From: an uncultured Rhodospirillaceae bacterium
GTDB lineage: Bacteria > Pseudomonadota > Alphaproteobacteria > CAAGCB01 > CAG-977
Assembly (NCBI GenBank): GCA_900553035.1
Contig: USCC01000002.1
Span: 1-64,000 of the forward strand
Direction of reading: 5' to 3'
DNA length: 64,000 nt
The position numbers and the translations under genes are program-made. The stretch's first letter is position 1. Each line of letters starts with the position of its first letter. Positions 14,988-25,149 of this stretch are shown here, one piece after another. Below the pieces are notes generated by a model that saw only the letters and a program-made list of their open reading frames with translations, was not told the origin of the DNA and made no database searches.

Positions 14988-16853
14988 ATGTCTGAAAAAC
15001 TGCCTGAATGGGATCTGAACGATTTATACCCCGGCATGGATTCACCGGAATTGAAAAAAGACATCGCCGCCGTCAGCGCGGGCGCGTTGAAATTTGAAAC
15101 ACGTTATAAAGGAAAGCTGGCCGAAACGACGGGCGACGAGTTCGGCGATTCAATTGAAGAATACGAAAAACTGACTGAAACGCTCGGACGTCTGGAAGCC
15201 TATTCCTACATGATGCATTCCACGAACATGAACGATTCGAAAATTTCAACGTTTTATCAGAATGTTCAGGAAAAATCGAATGACGTTTCCGGAAAAATGC
15301 TGTTTTTTGAACTTGAACTCAACAAACTAAGCGACGAACAGCTGGCGGAAAAAATGGAGTCTCCGAAAGCGAAAAATTATGAACCGTGGATCAGGAATGT
15401 CCGCGCCGGGCGCGATCACATGCTGTCCGAAGAGCTGGAAAAAATGCTCCATGACAAACAGGTTGTCGGGGCAGCGGCATGGAACCGGCTTTATGATGAA
15501 ACAATGGCTTCTCTGCGTTTCTCCGTCGGCGGCAAAGAAGTAACCGAACCCGAGGTCACGGCGATCATTGCGTCTTCGCCCGACGCTTCCGTCCGTCACG
15601 AAGCGGGCGCCGAAATGGATCGCGTCATGAAAAAGAACATGCCGATCTTCTCGCTGGTGACCAATACGCTGGCCAAAGACAAACAGATTGAAGACGAGGC
15701 GCGCGGATACAAAAAACCGATTTCCGCCCGCAACATTGAAAATCAGGTCGAAGACGAAGTCGTGGACGCCCTGGTTGATTCCGTTATTGACAGCCATGCG
15801 GACATCTCCCATCGCTTTTATAAAATGAAAGCCGACTGGCTGGGCGTTGACAAGCTGGAATACTGGGACAGGAACGCGCCTCTGCCCGATATGCCCGAAA
15901 AAAAGTATTCCTGGGACGAAGCAAAGAAAATCGTTCTGGCCGCGTACAGTGAATTTTCGCCGGAAATGGCCGCCATCGGCAAAAAGTTCTTTGACAACAA
16001 CTGGATCGACGTCGCCCCGAAGGAAGGCAAGGAAGGCGGCGCTTATGCCCATCCAACCGTTCCGTCGGCGCATCCGTATCTGATGCTGAACTTCATGGGT
16101 AAACCCAACGACGTGATGACGCTGGCCCACGAATTGGGCCACGGAGTTCATCAGTATCTGGCAAATGATCAGGGTCTTCTGAAGTCGAATACCCCGATTA
16201 CTCTGGCGGAAACCGCTTCCATCTTCGGCGAAATGCTGACGTTCCAGTATATGCTGAAGCATGAAAAGGATCCCAAGCAGAAGTTCGCCATGCTGGCCGA
16301 AAAAACGGGAAGCATGATTAACTCAACGGTACGCCAGATCGCGTTCCACCGCTTTGAAACCGAAGTCCACACCGAACGCCGCAAGGAAGGCGAACTGGCG
16401 CCCGAACGTCTGGATAAAATCTGGACCAGGGTACAGTCCGATGCCCTCGGCCCCTCTGTCGTCAATGACGACCGCTCCAGCTCTTCCTGGGCAAGCATTC
16501 CCCACCTGATTCATACGCCGTTCTATGTCTACGGCTATGCTTTCGGGGATTGTCTGGTCAATTCGCTGTACAGCGTTCATCAGGAAGGAAAAGTCGAGGA
16601 CTTCCCCAAGAAATACATGGAAATGCTGGCCAAAGGCGGTTCCGAACGCCATCAGCAAATGCTGAAGCCGTTCGGTCTGGACGCTTCAAAGCCGGACTTC
16701 TGGAAAAAAGGCCTGGGCGTTGCGAAAAACTTCGTTGACCAGTTGGAAGTCCTGACCGAAGAGCTGGGTATGAACCGCAACAAAACCCGCACGAACACGG
16801 AAAAAGCTCCGGCCGCCGCCCTCAAGCAAGCCGTCAAGGCCAAAGGTCGCTGA
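14988..16853 (+). CDS. pepF: oligoendopeptidase F family zinc peptidase
   Basis: 621 residues, matching the M3B (PepF) family length. It starts with KLPEWDLNDLYPGMDSPEL, typical of the proteobacterial branch. The zinc site is HELGH (His381, Glu382, His385) within TLAHELGHGVHQYL, and the downstream ligand Glu lies in ETASIFGEML. The C-terminal active-site lid includes IPHLIHTPFYVYGYAFG. It degrades cytoplasmic oligopeptides of roughly 7-17 residues (family knowledge). The final 35 residues are basic and Ala-rich. Strong GGGAG ribosome site; monocistronic, with a terminator just after it. Confidence 0.94.
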   Translation: MSEKLPEWDLNDLYPGMDSPELKKDIAAVSAGALKFETRYKGKLAETTGDEFGDSIEEYEKLTETLGRLEAYSYMMHSTNMNDSKISTFYQNVQEKSNDVSGKMLFFELELNKLSDEQLAEKMESPKAKNYEPWIRNVRAGRDHMLSEELEKMLHDKQVVGAAAWNRLYDETMASLRFSVGGKEVTEPEVTAIIASSPDASVRHEAGAEMDRVMKKNMPIFSLVTNTLAKDKQIEDEARGYKKPISARNIENQVEDEVVDALVDSVIDSHADISHRFYKMKADWLGVDKLEYWDRNAPLPDMPEKKYSWDEAKKIVLAAYSEFSPEMAAIGKKFFDNNWIDVAPKEGKEGGAYAHPTVPSAHPYLMLNFMGKPNDVMTLAHELGHGVHQYLANDQGLLKSNTPITLAETASIFGEMLTFQYMLKHEKDPKQKFAMLAEKTGSMINSTVRQIAFHRFETEVHTERRKEGELAPERLDKIWTRVQSDALGPSVVNDDRSSSSWASIPHLIHTPFYVYGYAFGDCLVNSLYSVHQEGKVEDFPKKYMEMLAKGGSERHQQMLKPFGLDASKPDFWKKGLGVAKNFVDQLEVLTEELGMNRNKTRTNTEKAPAAALKQAVKAKGR

Positions 16854-16873
16854 AAACTTTAAAAGCGTTCATG

Positions 16874-16905
16874 AAAATCCCGCCGCGTAAAAACGGCGGG
16901 ATTTT
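16874..16905 (+). terminator. terminator after pepF
   Basis: AAAATCCCGCCG and CGGCGGGATTTT form a perfect 12-bp stem with an 8-base loop, followed by Ts. Confidence 0.9.
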
Positions 16906-17212
16906 TTAAAGGCTGTCGTTTTTTCCCTTCAAAACGTTTTCAGTCTTTTTTAAGAAGAGAGTACAAAATTCCGGTGTGAGAAGACTTCCGGCTTTGTACC
17001 CTTCCTCTGCGCCTCGAAAAGGCGTTTACGGCAGGCCGCGCCTTCAAACACACAAAGGGCTCCGTACACCGGGAATCCGTCTCTGACGGCGGATTGCGGA
17101 TGTCTGCCGAATGCCTTAAACTTCTGCGGATAAAGCAAAGCGGGGTTCCTGACATTCTCCGCAAAGCCTTTTCCTGCGTCCTGCTACGGTTTTTGCGGCT
17201 CGGTCGAATAAA
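16906..17212. other. intergenic stretch with a hairpin and possible gene remnant
   Basis: No supported gene. GTACAAAATTCCGG (16961-16974) can pair imperfectly with CCGGCTTTGTAC (16988-16999). On the minus strand 16950-17138 a 62-codon frame reads in a protein-like way (AVRDGFPVYGALCVFEGAAC, then KRLFEAQRKGTKPEVFSHRN) but has no good start or ribosome site. It may be a decayed gene or a copy of a dispersed repeat. Confidence 0.35.
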
Positions 17213-17236
17213 AAAAGCGGCCTAATCGCCGCTTTT
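17213..17236 (-). terminator. terminator of the GGDEF gene
   Basis: AAAAGCGGC and GCCGCTTTT form a 9-bp stem with a 6-base loop; on the minus strand it is followed by a run of Ts. Confidence 0.85.
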
Positions 17237-17238
17237 CT

Positions 17239-19623
17239 TTATTCTTCCCCTTCGGGTTTGCCCGGCCGGGGCGGCACAGGCCCTGTTCCCGGATGCGGCC
17301 CTTTTGGGATTTTCACCCGGACAACGCCCGGCATTTTGGGCATTTTGACCTTCATCATCCCGGGCGGAACCTTAATCGGGATTTTTTTGACCATCGGCGG
17401 GCGCCGGACATCCGGCGAAACGCCCGGAGCAGGTGGCGGCGACGGCGGCATCGGAGGTGGCACGGCCGTCAGTGGCGGCGGCGTAAAGGCCTCTTCTTCC
17501 TCTATTTCCGGTTCGGCCGTCAAATCCGCGGCGGAATCGTCCTCAAAAACAGGTGCGGGCGGTTCAACGCCGACGGTTCCGGCAAAAACATCTTCCTCCG
17601 GTTCGGAAGGCAGGTCGTCAATGATTTCAGGTTCGTACGAAGGCACCGCCGGTTCTTCCTCTTCTTCGGGCAGGGAAACAGCTTCTTCTTCAATAAATCC
17701 GTGTGCAAAGACATTTTCCGCCTCGACCGCTTCCTCTTCGGGCGGCAGGTCATCTTCTATTTCGGGTTCAAGCTCTTCTTCGAAATCAGCCGGCGCCGCC
17801 GGTTCGTAAAAAGAGGCCGCCGGCGTTTGCGGTGCCGGAGCAGCCGGAGACGGCTCCTCTTCTTCAACGTCGTACAGATCGTCCAGAGAAACACCCCGGC
17901 CCTCAATAACCGGTTCATGATCGATTTCCTCTTCGTCGTCCAGAGGAACATCCTCTTCATCCGCCGCCGCCGCGCCACCGTCCAGCGACGGCACTCCGGC
18001 TCCGGCCTTCAAAGGCGCCGGAGCGGAAGATTTGAAGTAATACAGCGGTTCGGCCGACGTTTTTTCAATGTCCTCGCCCGTCGGGGGCACCGTATCCTTG
18101 TTCGGGCCGTCCTTATCGTAAATGATGACGCGATTGCGTCCGTTTTCCTTGGCCACATACAGCGCGTCGTCGGCCATCTTCAGCATTTCATCAATATTGT
18201 CCGTCAGCGTTGAGGAAACAAGGCCGATACTGACCGTAAAGCGAACGTCTTCATTCTGTTCGTTTTTAACAACCAGCTTCGATATCTTGATGCGCAGACG
18301 TTCAGCGACGCGATGGGCGTTTTCAATAGAGACTTCCGGCAGCAGGATAACGAATTCCTCGCCGCCGAAACGCGCGATAATGTCGGATTCCCGAAGCGTC
18401 ATCCGGCAGCAGTTTGCCAAAGCCTGCAGAACCAGGTCGCCGACGGCATGCCCGTGCGTGTCGTTGACGTTCTTGAAATGGTCGGCGTCAATCATGAACA
18501 GGCAGAAAGGATGGTTATAGCGGCGCGAACGCTGGACTTCATTTTTTGCCAGCTCTTCAAACTGGCGCCGGTTGTAGCAGTTTGTCAGCGGATCGCGGGT
18601 GGCCTGATCGAACAGCTTCAGTTCCTTCTTTTTCCGTCCGGTAATATCCTGGAAAGCCATGTACAGGGCAATTTCATATTCAAAGTCAATGACCCGCGCC
18701 GACAACAGCAACCAGAACGGTTCTCCCTTCCGCGGCTTCACCAGAATTTCAAAATCGTCAACAACCGGTTTTTTTTCAAGCCTGGCGAGCAGTTCCCGGC
18801 GGCTGGAAGGATCGGCCAGATAGTCGACCGTCTTGAAATTGCCCGGATGGCGTACGTCCAGCCCGAACAGAGCGCCGGCCTTGGTGTTGATCAGCATCAG
18901 CTGGTCGTCCTTCAGGCGCGAAATAATGATCGGGAACGGCGACATCTGAATCATCAGACGCAGGCGTTCCTTGCTTTCTGCGGCTTCCTGCGCCAACCCT
19001 TCAAACTGGTGCGCCAGAAGGTTGTTTGAAATTAAAATCAAACCGCACATGATCGCAATGTACAGGAACGTCTCAAAAGACGGCGAAACAAGGCTCTGCC
19101 CCCACGACATCATGATCAGGAGATTGTAAACGACCAGAAAAATACAGAACCATCCCGTGATGACGAAGCCGAGCGCATTGCGCAGGGATTTCTTGCTCCA
19201 CAGCGACGCCGCCAGAACGCCGTAGCCAACCGTCGACAACGCCATGGACAGGCTGAGCGTGCCGCCGTCCTTTGTAATGATGACAACGTACCAGCTCCAC
19301 ACCGCAGCCACCAGACACGCCGCAATCAGCACTGTCCGGTTGACGAATTTGACGCCTTTGATTTCCAGAGCGCCCGCGATGAAAAAAACGGCACTGAGCA
19401 GACGGAGCAGAAGTTCAAGGAAATAGTAATATCCCTCTCCAAGGACGGCCGAAGGCCAGATCAGGAGTTTCGCCGCCAGAACGCACGCAAAAGCCCAGAA
19501 AACGGCGGAAATCCCCTTTGAGAAATCCGCCTGTCCCTTTAAATACTTCAGAGCGAACAGCACGCCGACAAGGCTGAACACCATCGGCACCAGACCCGAA
19601 GTTGAATTTAAAGCCGTCCCCAT
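17239..19623 (-). CDS. membrane-bound PAS-GGDEF diguanylate cyclase with long acidic, proline-rich tail
   Basis: 794 residues from the ATG at 19623, with AAAGGAG upstream. The frame extends beyond, but only into the divergent promoter region. Residues about 8-235 form seven or so membrane helices. A PAS-like domain (IQMSPFPIIISRLKDDQLML) runs about 250-365. A GGDEF domain (about 370-515) has DADHFKNVNDTHGH and an intact GGEEF active site (420-424), with the RESD inhibitory site at 411-414, so it should make cyclic di-GMP and be feedback-inhibited. The last 280 or so residues are unusual: Glu/Asp/Pro/Ala-rich low complexity, then VKKIPIKVPPGMMKVKMPK-type Lys/Pro units. The tail is longer than any GGDEF accessory segment I can name. 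Confidence 0.88.
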   Translation of the reverse strand: MGTALNSTSGLVPMVFSLVGVLFALKYLKGQADFSKGISAVFWAFACVLAAKLLIWPSAVLGEGYYYFLELLLRLLSAVFFIAGALEIKGVKFVNRTVLIAACLVAAVWSWYVVIITKDGGTLSLSMALSTVGYGVLAASLWSKKSLRNALGFVITGWFCIFLVVYNLLIMMSWGQSLVSPSFETFLYIAIMCGLILISNNLLAHQFEGLAQEAAESKERLRLMIQMSPFPIIISRLKDDQLMLINTKAGALFGLDVRHPGNFKTVDYLADPSSRRELLARLEKKPVVDDFEILVKPRKGEPFWLLLSARVIDFEYEIALYMAFQDITGRKKKELKLFDQATRDPLTNCYNRRQFEELAKNEVQRSRRYNHPFCLFMIDADHFKNVNDTHGHAVGDLVLQALANCCRMTLRESDIIARFGGEEFVILLPEVSIENAHRVAERLRIKISKLVVKNEQNEDVRFTVSIGLVSSTLTDNIDEMLKMADDALYVAKENGRNRVIIYDKDGPNKDTVPPTGEDIEKTSAEPLYYFKSSAPAPLKAGAGVPSLDGGAAAADEEDVPLDDEEEIDHEPVIEGRGVSLDDLYDVEEEEPSPAAPAPQTPAASFYEPAAPADFEEELEPEIEDDLPPEEEAVEAENVFAHGFIEEEAVSLPEEEEEPAVPSYEPEIIDDLPSEPEEDVFAGTVGVEPPAPVFEDDSAADLTAEPEIEEEEAFTPPPLTAVPPPMPPSPPPAPGVSPDVRRPPMVKKIPIKVPPGMMKVKMPKMPGVVRVKIPKGPHPGTGPVPPRPGKPEGEE

Positions 19624-19728
19624 ACTTAAAAAATCTCCTTTTACACCATATTCTATAGTATAATGCTGTTGCAGAGCAAAGATGATTTTGTCATAACTGA
19701 AAAAAAAACGTTGTTTTAGAGGATTCTT

Positions 19729-20994
19729 ATGGTACAGGAAGTGTTGTTGGAAGATCCCGGCGTTTCGGAAACGCTGGACGAGATGGAAAGTCTTACCGCC
19801 AACGAAAAAAAATTTGAAAAACGGCGTTTGCGTCCTTTGGCATCGTATCTGGATTTTGATGTTTCCCACCGGCCGACACAGGCTCAGGATCGGGTTTCCA
19901 AAAAACGTGTTTATATCGGTATTGCTCTGGGCGTTTTTCTTATTCTTCTGGGATTCGTTTCAAACTTCACGCTGCAGAAAACACCGCACCTTTTCGGCGC
20001 GTCCGATCCTCTGCCTCTTCCGGCGTTTACCAGCACTTTCAGCGCTTCATGGATTTTCGTCGGCCTCGGCGTGTTTCTGATTATTACGCGCCTTCTGCTT
20101 CTGTTTTACGGCCGCGATTTTTTCATCGGTCACAAATTTGCCGCCGTCGTTATCCAGAAACCCTTTGAACGCAGCAACCGCATGGCGGATTCCCTGAACG
20201 GCTATCTGGGGGTACGTTACCGATCCCGTATTGTCAACGTCCTGGGGCTGACGTCGTATACACAGCACATCATTGACCTCCAACATCCCAATGAAGCGAA
20301 AACCATTCCCCTGTACATTACGAATAACGGCAACGGCATCAGCCGGAAATGGGAAGAGCTGGCTCGCCAGCTGGACATGCCGGCCATTTTCAATACAGCC
20401 GACGGTGTTGTCGAAATCGCACTTGAAGATGTTCAGAAGGCGCATCCCGTCATGATTTCCGAAGGAAAAATCCCCATTGACGAATCCTGTCTTTACAAGG
20501 TGCCGCATTCCTTTAAAATCGTCGAGGATGACAGAACATGCCAGATTGATCCGGAAATCCGGGACAGCGCTTTTTCAACGTTTTCGGCCGTTGTCTGCGT
20601 CTTTGCCTTTTTCATGACCGCCCTTGTCGCCTTCGTTCTCAGCGCACAGGCGCATCTTCCGGCCTTTTCATTCATTCCGGTGACGCTTCTGGCCACGATT
20701 CTGCTGATCATTGTTCCGGCTTCTCTGTTTTTCCGCCGACGCCGCCTGGTCGTTTCCAGGGACGGTATTCGTATCAAATCGCGGTGGATTTTCTTTCCGT
20801 CCTTCGGCTACCTGATCCGACCGGAAAGTCTGGAATCCATAAACGTCATCCACAACAGCTACGACCTGAAATACTCGCTGGTCATCGGTGCGGATGGCCA
20901 GACAACCCACATCGGACGCGGGCTACCTAAAAAAGATCTGGAATGGCTTCAGAACTTCATCAATGAACAGATAAAACGCTTTATCTGCAAATAA
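19729..20994 (+). CDS. hypothetical membrane protein with four predicted helices
   Basis: 421 residues, family not recognised. A charged N-terminus (about 60 residues) precedes helices at about 65-85 and 110-130. A soluble middle follows (about 135-275; SYTQHIIDLQHPNEAKTIPL and WEELARQLDMPAIFNTADGV), then helices at about 285-305 and 312-332 and a C-terminal soluble part. The end (RRRRLVVSRDGIRIKSRWIF and GRGLPKKDLEWLQNFI) resembles PH-like or bacterial DUF domains placed after helix pairs, but I cannot name one. GAGGA ribosome site. It is divergent from the GGDEF gene across about 105 bases, so the two may be co-regulated. Its 3' end overlaps the convergent hydrolase gene by 14 bases. Confidence 0.8.
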   Translation: MVQEVLLEDPGVSETLDEMESLTANEKKFEKRRLRPLASYLDFDVSHRPTQAQDRVSKKRVYIGIALGVFLILLGFVSNFTLQKTPHLFGASDPLPLPAFTSTFSASWIFVGLGVFLIITRLLLLFYGRDFFIGHKFAAVVIQKPFERSNRMADSLNGYLGVRYRSRIVNVLGLTSYTQHIIDLQHPNEAKTIPLYITNNGNGISRKWEELARQLDMPAIFNTADGVVEIALEDVQKAHPVMISEGKIPIDESCLYKVPHSFKIVEDDRTCQIDPEIRDSAFSTFSAVVCVFAFFMTALVAFVLSAQAHLPAFSFIPVTLLATILLIIVPASLFFRRRRLVVSRDGIRIKSRWIFFPSFGYLIRPESLESINVIHNSYDLKYSLVIGADGQTTHIGRGLPKKDLEWLQNFINEQIKRFICK

Positions 20995-21763
20995 TCCGTT
21001 CAAGCGTCCGGCAAAAGGATTCGGATGCCTCCCGTTCGTCAAACGGCGAATGCCCGCACTGCGGCAGGATGAATTTTTCAAAAGGAATACCGCTGTTTTC
21101 CAAAGGCTCAAGGACGCCTTCCGCCGGGTGCGGATCGACATCGCCGTGAATGACCGTCACCGGGCATTCCAGACGCTTCAAAGCCAGCGTCAGTTTTCCT
21201 TCAAAGCGGAGTTTCCGGGCTTCGTTCCACACCTGTCCGTACATTCTTCCGTCCGGAGGAAGAACATGTTCCTTCTCCTCTGGCCGTCGGGCATAGTTGT
21301 CTGTCTTTTCAACCAGGCTTTCCAGGATTTTCAGCGCTCCCGCCTCACCGTTTTCCAACCTTTCCAGCGTTTTTCGAAAAATGTCCGCTTCCGCCGCGGA
21401 CAAACGAGCCAAACGCCTTTGAAGAATCCGGGGAACATATTTTTCCTCAAAGGGCGGACACCCGACCAAAACAAGCCGGCGCACATGCCGGGGATGTTCC
21501 GCCGCGTACAGCACCGATAACAAAGCCCCCCACGAATGCCCGACAAGCACCGTTTTCTCTCCGGCCGGGCACCCTTTCTCAAGCTGAGCCGCCAGTTCAT
21601 CAATCAGCTCCCGAATCGTATATCCGGACTGCAACGGCTCCATGACGCCTTTTCCCGAATACCGGGCGAACTCACGCGCCGCACGCGCCAGAGAACCGGG
21701 TGCGCCGGGTCCTCCGTGGATGAAGGCCGCGACATAAGGCGGCGTGCCGTACAGCCGGTTCAT
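20981..21763 (-). CDS. alpha/beta-hydrolase, possible proline iminopeptidase-like
   Basis: 260 residues. HGGPGAPGS near residue 16 is the oxyanion-loop motif typical of proline iminopeptidases and relatives. The nucleophile elbow is GHSWGA, the acid Asp is in [10 protein letters not shown], and the His is in PQCGHSPF. A helical cap lies between ([20 protein letters not shown]). Peptide or ester substrates are both possible. Its ATG overlaps the mnmG stop in an ATGA arrangement, so it is translationally coupled to mnmG, a place where rsmG stands in many bacteria; here rsmG is with parAB instead. Confidence 0.85.
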   Translation of the reverse strand: MNRLYGTPPYVAAFIHGGPGAPGSLARAAREFARYSGKGVMEPLQSGYTIRELIDELAAQLEKGCPAGEKTVLVGHSWGALLSVLYAAEHPRHVRRLVLVGCPPFEEKYVPRILQRRLARLSAAEADIFRKTLERLENGEAGALKILESLVEKTDNYARRPEEKEHVLPPDGRMYGQVWNEARKLRFEGKLTLALKRLECPVTVIHGDVDPHPAEGVLEPLENSGIPFEKFILPQCGHSPFDEREASESFCRTLERIICR

Positions 21764-23625
21764 TTAAAAGACCTGAGATATCCCAGAACCGCTGTCACAG
21801 CCGCAGGGGTGACGCCGGAAATACGTGAAGCGGCGCCCAGTGTTTCGGGACGGACTTTTGAAAGCTTCATGACAACCTCATTTGACAGGCCGCCGATTTT
21901 TCCGTAATCAATCTCTTCCGGAATCCGCAGAGATTCGTCCTTGCGGAATGCTCGGATATCGGCCTCCTGACGCTGCAGATAACCCCGGTACTTTGCCTCG
22001 ATTTCCAGAAGCTCGACCACGTCCCGCCGCGTTCCGGCCAATCCGGGCCACACCGCTGCAAGCCTGTCCCAGTCCACATCCCCGTATGCCAGAAGATCCA
22101 TCCCGTCCCGCCGCGCGCCGTCCCGGTTGACCGAAAAACCGTATTTCACAAGCTCCCCGGGGGTGCCCCCGATGCTTTTCAGTTTTTCAGAAGCCCTCTG
22201 CAGCGCTTCGTTTTTCACCGCAAAGGCCTCGGCACGCGCCGAGCCGACACAGCCCGCTTCAATTCCTTTCGGCGTCAGGCGCATATCGGCATTGTCAGAA
22301 CGCAACAAAAGCCGGTATTCCGCCCGCGACGTGAACATGCGGTAAGGTTCGTCCACCCCTTTGGTCGTCAGATCATCAATCATGACCCCCAAATAGGCAT
22401 CCGCCCGGTCAAGTGTAAATTCCCGTCCGGCTCCCGCCGCCTTCAAAGCCGCATTCACGCCCGCCAGAAGTCCCAGAGCGCCCGCTTCCTCATATCCTGT
22501 CGTCCCGTTAAGCTGTCCGGCGATAAAAAGACCGGATACCTTTTTCGTCTCAAGCGTCCGTCGCATTTCCAGCGGATCAACATAATCGTATTCAATCGCA
22601 TACCCTGGCCGGAGGATACGGACATTTTCCAATCCCGGAATCGTGCGGATCATGGCTTCCTGAACATCTTCCGGCAACGACGTTGAAATGCCGTTCGGAT
22701 AAACGGTGTCGTCGTCCAGTCCTTCGGGTTCCAGGAAAACATGATGAGAATCCCTTTCGGCGAACTTGACCAGCTTGTCTTCAATGCTGGGACAGTAACG
22801 GGGGCCGACGCCCTTGATCTGCCCCGAAAAAAGAGGTGCGCGGTGCATGTTCGCCCGGATGATTTCGTGTGTCCGCACGTTTGTCGCCGTTATGTGGCAG
22901 GCGACCTGCGGCGTCGTAACAGCGGTGTCCATAAAGGAGAAAGGCTCCGGATTTTCATCGCCAAGCTGTTCCTGCGTCCGGCTCCAGTCAATTGTGGTGC
23001 CGTCCAGACGCGCGGGCGTGCCCGTTTTCAGGCGCCCCAGAGTCAGGCCGAGCCGCTTCAGAGCCGCAGACAGATGTTCACAGGAAACGTCTCCGACACG
23101 TCCGCCGACCGTCTTTTGTTCACCCACATGCATCAGACCGCGCAGAAAGGTTCCTGCTGTCAGCACGACGGCTCCGGCACTGTAAACCGTTCCGTCCGCC
23201 GTGATAACGCTGGAAACATAAGGAATTCCTTCCTTTTCACCGGAAACGAGGTCTTCAACGGCTCCCGCCCGGACTGTCAGATTCGGATAATCAAGCAATT
23301 CCGCCTGCATCGCCTGTTTATACAGCTTTCTGTCCGCCTGTGTCCTTAATCCCTGAACAGCCGGCCCCTTGGAACGGTTCAGCATCCGGAACTGGATTCC
23401 CGCCCGGTCGGCCACACGCCCCATCAGGCCGTCCAAAGCGTCGATTTCGCGCACCAGATGCCCTTTGCCCAGGCCGCCGATGGCCGGGTTGCACGACATT
23501 TCACCGATGGAGTCAATCCGGTGCGTCAGAAGAAGCGTTTTTGCTCCTGTCCGCGCCGCGGCCGCCGCCGCTTCACATCCGGCGTGCCCCCCGCCGACAA
23601 CGATAACATCAAATTTATCCGCCAT
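21760..23625 (-). CDS. mnmG: tRNA uridine-5-carboxymethylaminomethyl modification enzyme, FAD subunit
   Basis: FAD- and NADH-dependent subunit that, with MnmE, installs cmnm5 at the wobble uridine U34 of certain tRNAs. 621 residues, close to the E. coli 629. The N-terminal FAD loop is [13 protein letters not shown]. Other family marks are [43 protein letters not shown] and the C-terminal helical MnmE-binding part ending in GYLRSFK. The start directly follows the mnmE stop with no gap. Order mnmE-mnmG is classical near alphaproteobacterial origins. Confidence 0.97.
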   Translation of the reverse strand: MADKFDVIVVGGGHAGCEAAAAAARTGAKTLLLTHRIDSIGEMSCNPAIGGLGKGHLVREIDALDGLMGRVADRAGIQFRMLNRSKGPAVQGLRTQADRKLYKQAMQAELLDYPNLTVRAGAVEDLVSGEKEGIPYVSSVITADGTVYSAGAVVLTAGTFLRGLMHVGEQKTVGGRVGDVSCEHLSAALKRLGLTLGRLKTGTPARLDGTTIDWSRTQEQLGDENPEPFSFMDTAVTTPQVACHITATNVRTHEIIRANMHRAPLFSGQIKGVGPRYCPSIEDKLVKFAERDSHHVFLEPEGLDDDTVYPNGISTSLPEDVQEAMIRTIPGLENVRILRPGYAIEYDYVDPLEMRRTLETKKVSGLFIAGQLNGTTGYEEAGALGLLAGVNAALKAAGAGREFTLDRADAYLGVMIDDLTTKGVDEPYRMFTSRAEYRLLLRSDNADMRLTPKGIEAGCVGSARAEAFAVKNEALQRASEKLKSIGGTPGELVKYGFSVNRDGARRDGMDLLAYGDVDWDRLAAVWPGLAGTRRDVVELLEIEAKYRGYLQRQEADIRAFRKDESLRIPEEIDYGKIGGLSNEVVMKLSKVRPETLGAASRISGVTPAAVTAVLGYLRSFK

Positions 23626-24933
23626 TCACTTCCCTATGCAAAAATCCCTGAAAATAATATCCAGCAGTTCCTCGACCTGCACCTGTCCCGTAATCCGTCC
23701 GACAGAACGCATTGCCATGCGCAGGTCTTCGGCTGTCAGCTCGATTTCCGGCACCTTAAGAGCGGAATCCAGCGCTTCAACACATTCTTCCAGCGCCTGG
23801 CGGTGGCGAACCCGCGTCAGGGAAGGCTCTTCGCGCATGGACAGGACGTTTTCAACCCGCCGGCCAATTTTTTCCAGAAGAACGTCAATCCCCGCGCCGG
23901 TTTTCGCCGAGATGTAGGCCTCTCCCTCGGGAAGCGTTTCCGTTCCGTCGATTTTATTGACGATTCTCATGGTCTTTTCAGGCGGCATAAGCTTTATTTC
24001 GGAATCGATTCCGGGATTCAAGGCGTCAATGACTTCCAGAACCAGATCGGCTTCCCGCGCCCGGGCATATGCCCGGCGGATGCCTTCGGCTTCAATTTCT
24101 TCGGATGTTTCCCGCAAACCCGCCGTATCGGCTGCGATGACCGGATACCCGTTGATGTCCAGACGAACTTCAATAACGTCCCGCGTCGTTCCGGCAATTG
24201 AAGAAACAATTGCGACATCCCGACGCGCCAGCCGGTTCATCAGGCTGGATTTCCCCGCATTGGGCGCGCCGACGATCGTGATCAGGTAACCATCCCGCAG
24301 CCGTTCCCCGCGGCGTCCATCATCCAGATGAGCCTTGATTTCCGCGCTGAGACGGATGATTCTGTTTCGTATCGAATCCGAAACGTCCGAAGGCACCTCT
24401 TCTTCGGGAAAATCGATGTACGCTTCCGTCCAGGCCAGAAGATGTTTCAGCTCTGCGGCCCAGTTTTCATACACACCGGCCAAAGCCCCGTTCATCTGGC
24501 GGAAAGCCTGCTTTCTTTGCTCTTCGGTTTCGGCATCCACCAGATCGGCCAGCCCTTCGGCCGCTGTCAGATCCATTTTGCCATTTTCAACTGCGCGGCG
24601 CGTAAACTCGCCTCGTTCCGCCGGACGCAGGCCTTCAATTTTCGCCAGTTCCTCCAGAACCGAAGCCATAATCGCCCGGCCGCCGTGAATCTGCAACTCG
24701 ACGACATCTTCGCCGGTAAAGCTGGCCGGTGCAGGAAACCAGAGCAGAAGGCCGTCGTCAATCGGCGTGCCATTCAGTGTTCGGACGGTTGTAAAAAGAG
24801 CCTGACGCGGCGTCGGGGAACTTTTCCCGCACATCCGTTCCGCAACCTGATGCGCTTCGGGGCCGGAAATACGCACAACAGCCACCCCCGCCTTTCCGGC
24901 AGCGGTCGCAGGGGCGAAGATCGTTCCTTTCAT
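23626..24933 (-). CDS. mnmE: tRNA modification GTPase
   Basis: Partner of MnmG. 435 residues from the ATG at 24933 (MKGTIFAPATAAGKAGVAVV); a longer frame to 24972 adds residues not seen in the family. The N-terminal folate-binding domain is about 1-115. The GTPase domain has G1 GAPNAGKSS, G2 in IAGTTRDVIEV, G3 DTAGLRE and G4 NKID. The C-terminus ends in CIGK, the conserved Cys motif needed for modification. Next gene mnmG begins at the base after its stop. No gene lies upstream on the same strand for about 900 bases, so its promoter should lie within 24940-25080. Confidence 0.97.
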   Translation of the reverse strand: MKGTIFAPATAAGKAGVAVVRISGPEAHQVAERMCGKSSPTPRQALFTTVRTLNGTPIDDGLLLWFPAPASFTGEDVVELQIHGGRAIMASVLEELAKIEGLRPAERGEFTRRAVENGKMDLTAAEGLADLVDAETEEQRKQAFRQMNGALAGVYENWAAELKHLLAWTEAYIDFPEEEVPSDVSDSIRNRIIRLSAEIKAHLDDGRRGERLRDGYLITIVGAPNAGKSSLMNRLARRDVAIVSSIAGTTRDVIEVRLDINGYPVIAADTAGLRETSEEIEAEGIRRAYARAREADLVLEVIDALNPGIDSEIKLMPPEKTMRIVNKIDGTETLPEGEAYISAKTGAGIDVLLEKIGRRVENVLSMREEPSLTRVRHRQALEECVEALDSALKVPEIELTAEDLRMAMRSVGRITGQVQVEELLDIIFRDFCIGK

Positions 24934-25149
24934 GACGGTATCCTTAAAAAAACAACTGGTTTTTCTTAGCACGTTTCCATCCGTTTGAAAAAAGAAAAGT
25001 GTGATAAAACAAAGTCTGTTCCGGGAAAAGCGGTGCGCCCGCCGTAATGTCCGTTTCTGAAAAAGATTTCCCGAGTTTAAATTGATTTTAATTTCCGGAA
25101 AACAGGCTTATACTCGCGCCGGAATCAAAAACCCGGAAGGAAACCAATC

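Noticed and set aside
15327..16262. 311-codon minus-strand frame inside pepF
   Set aside because: Arises from codon bias of pepF, which has a full set of catalytic motifs.
17293..18213. 306-codon plus-strand frame opposite the GGDEF tail
   Set aside because: The Arg/Phe-rich product is the mirror of the acidic tail; no start signal.
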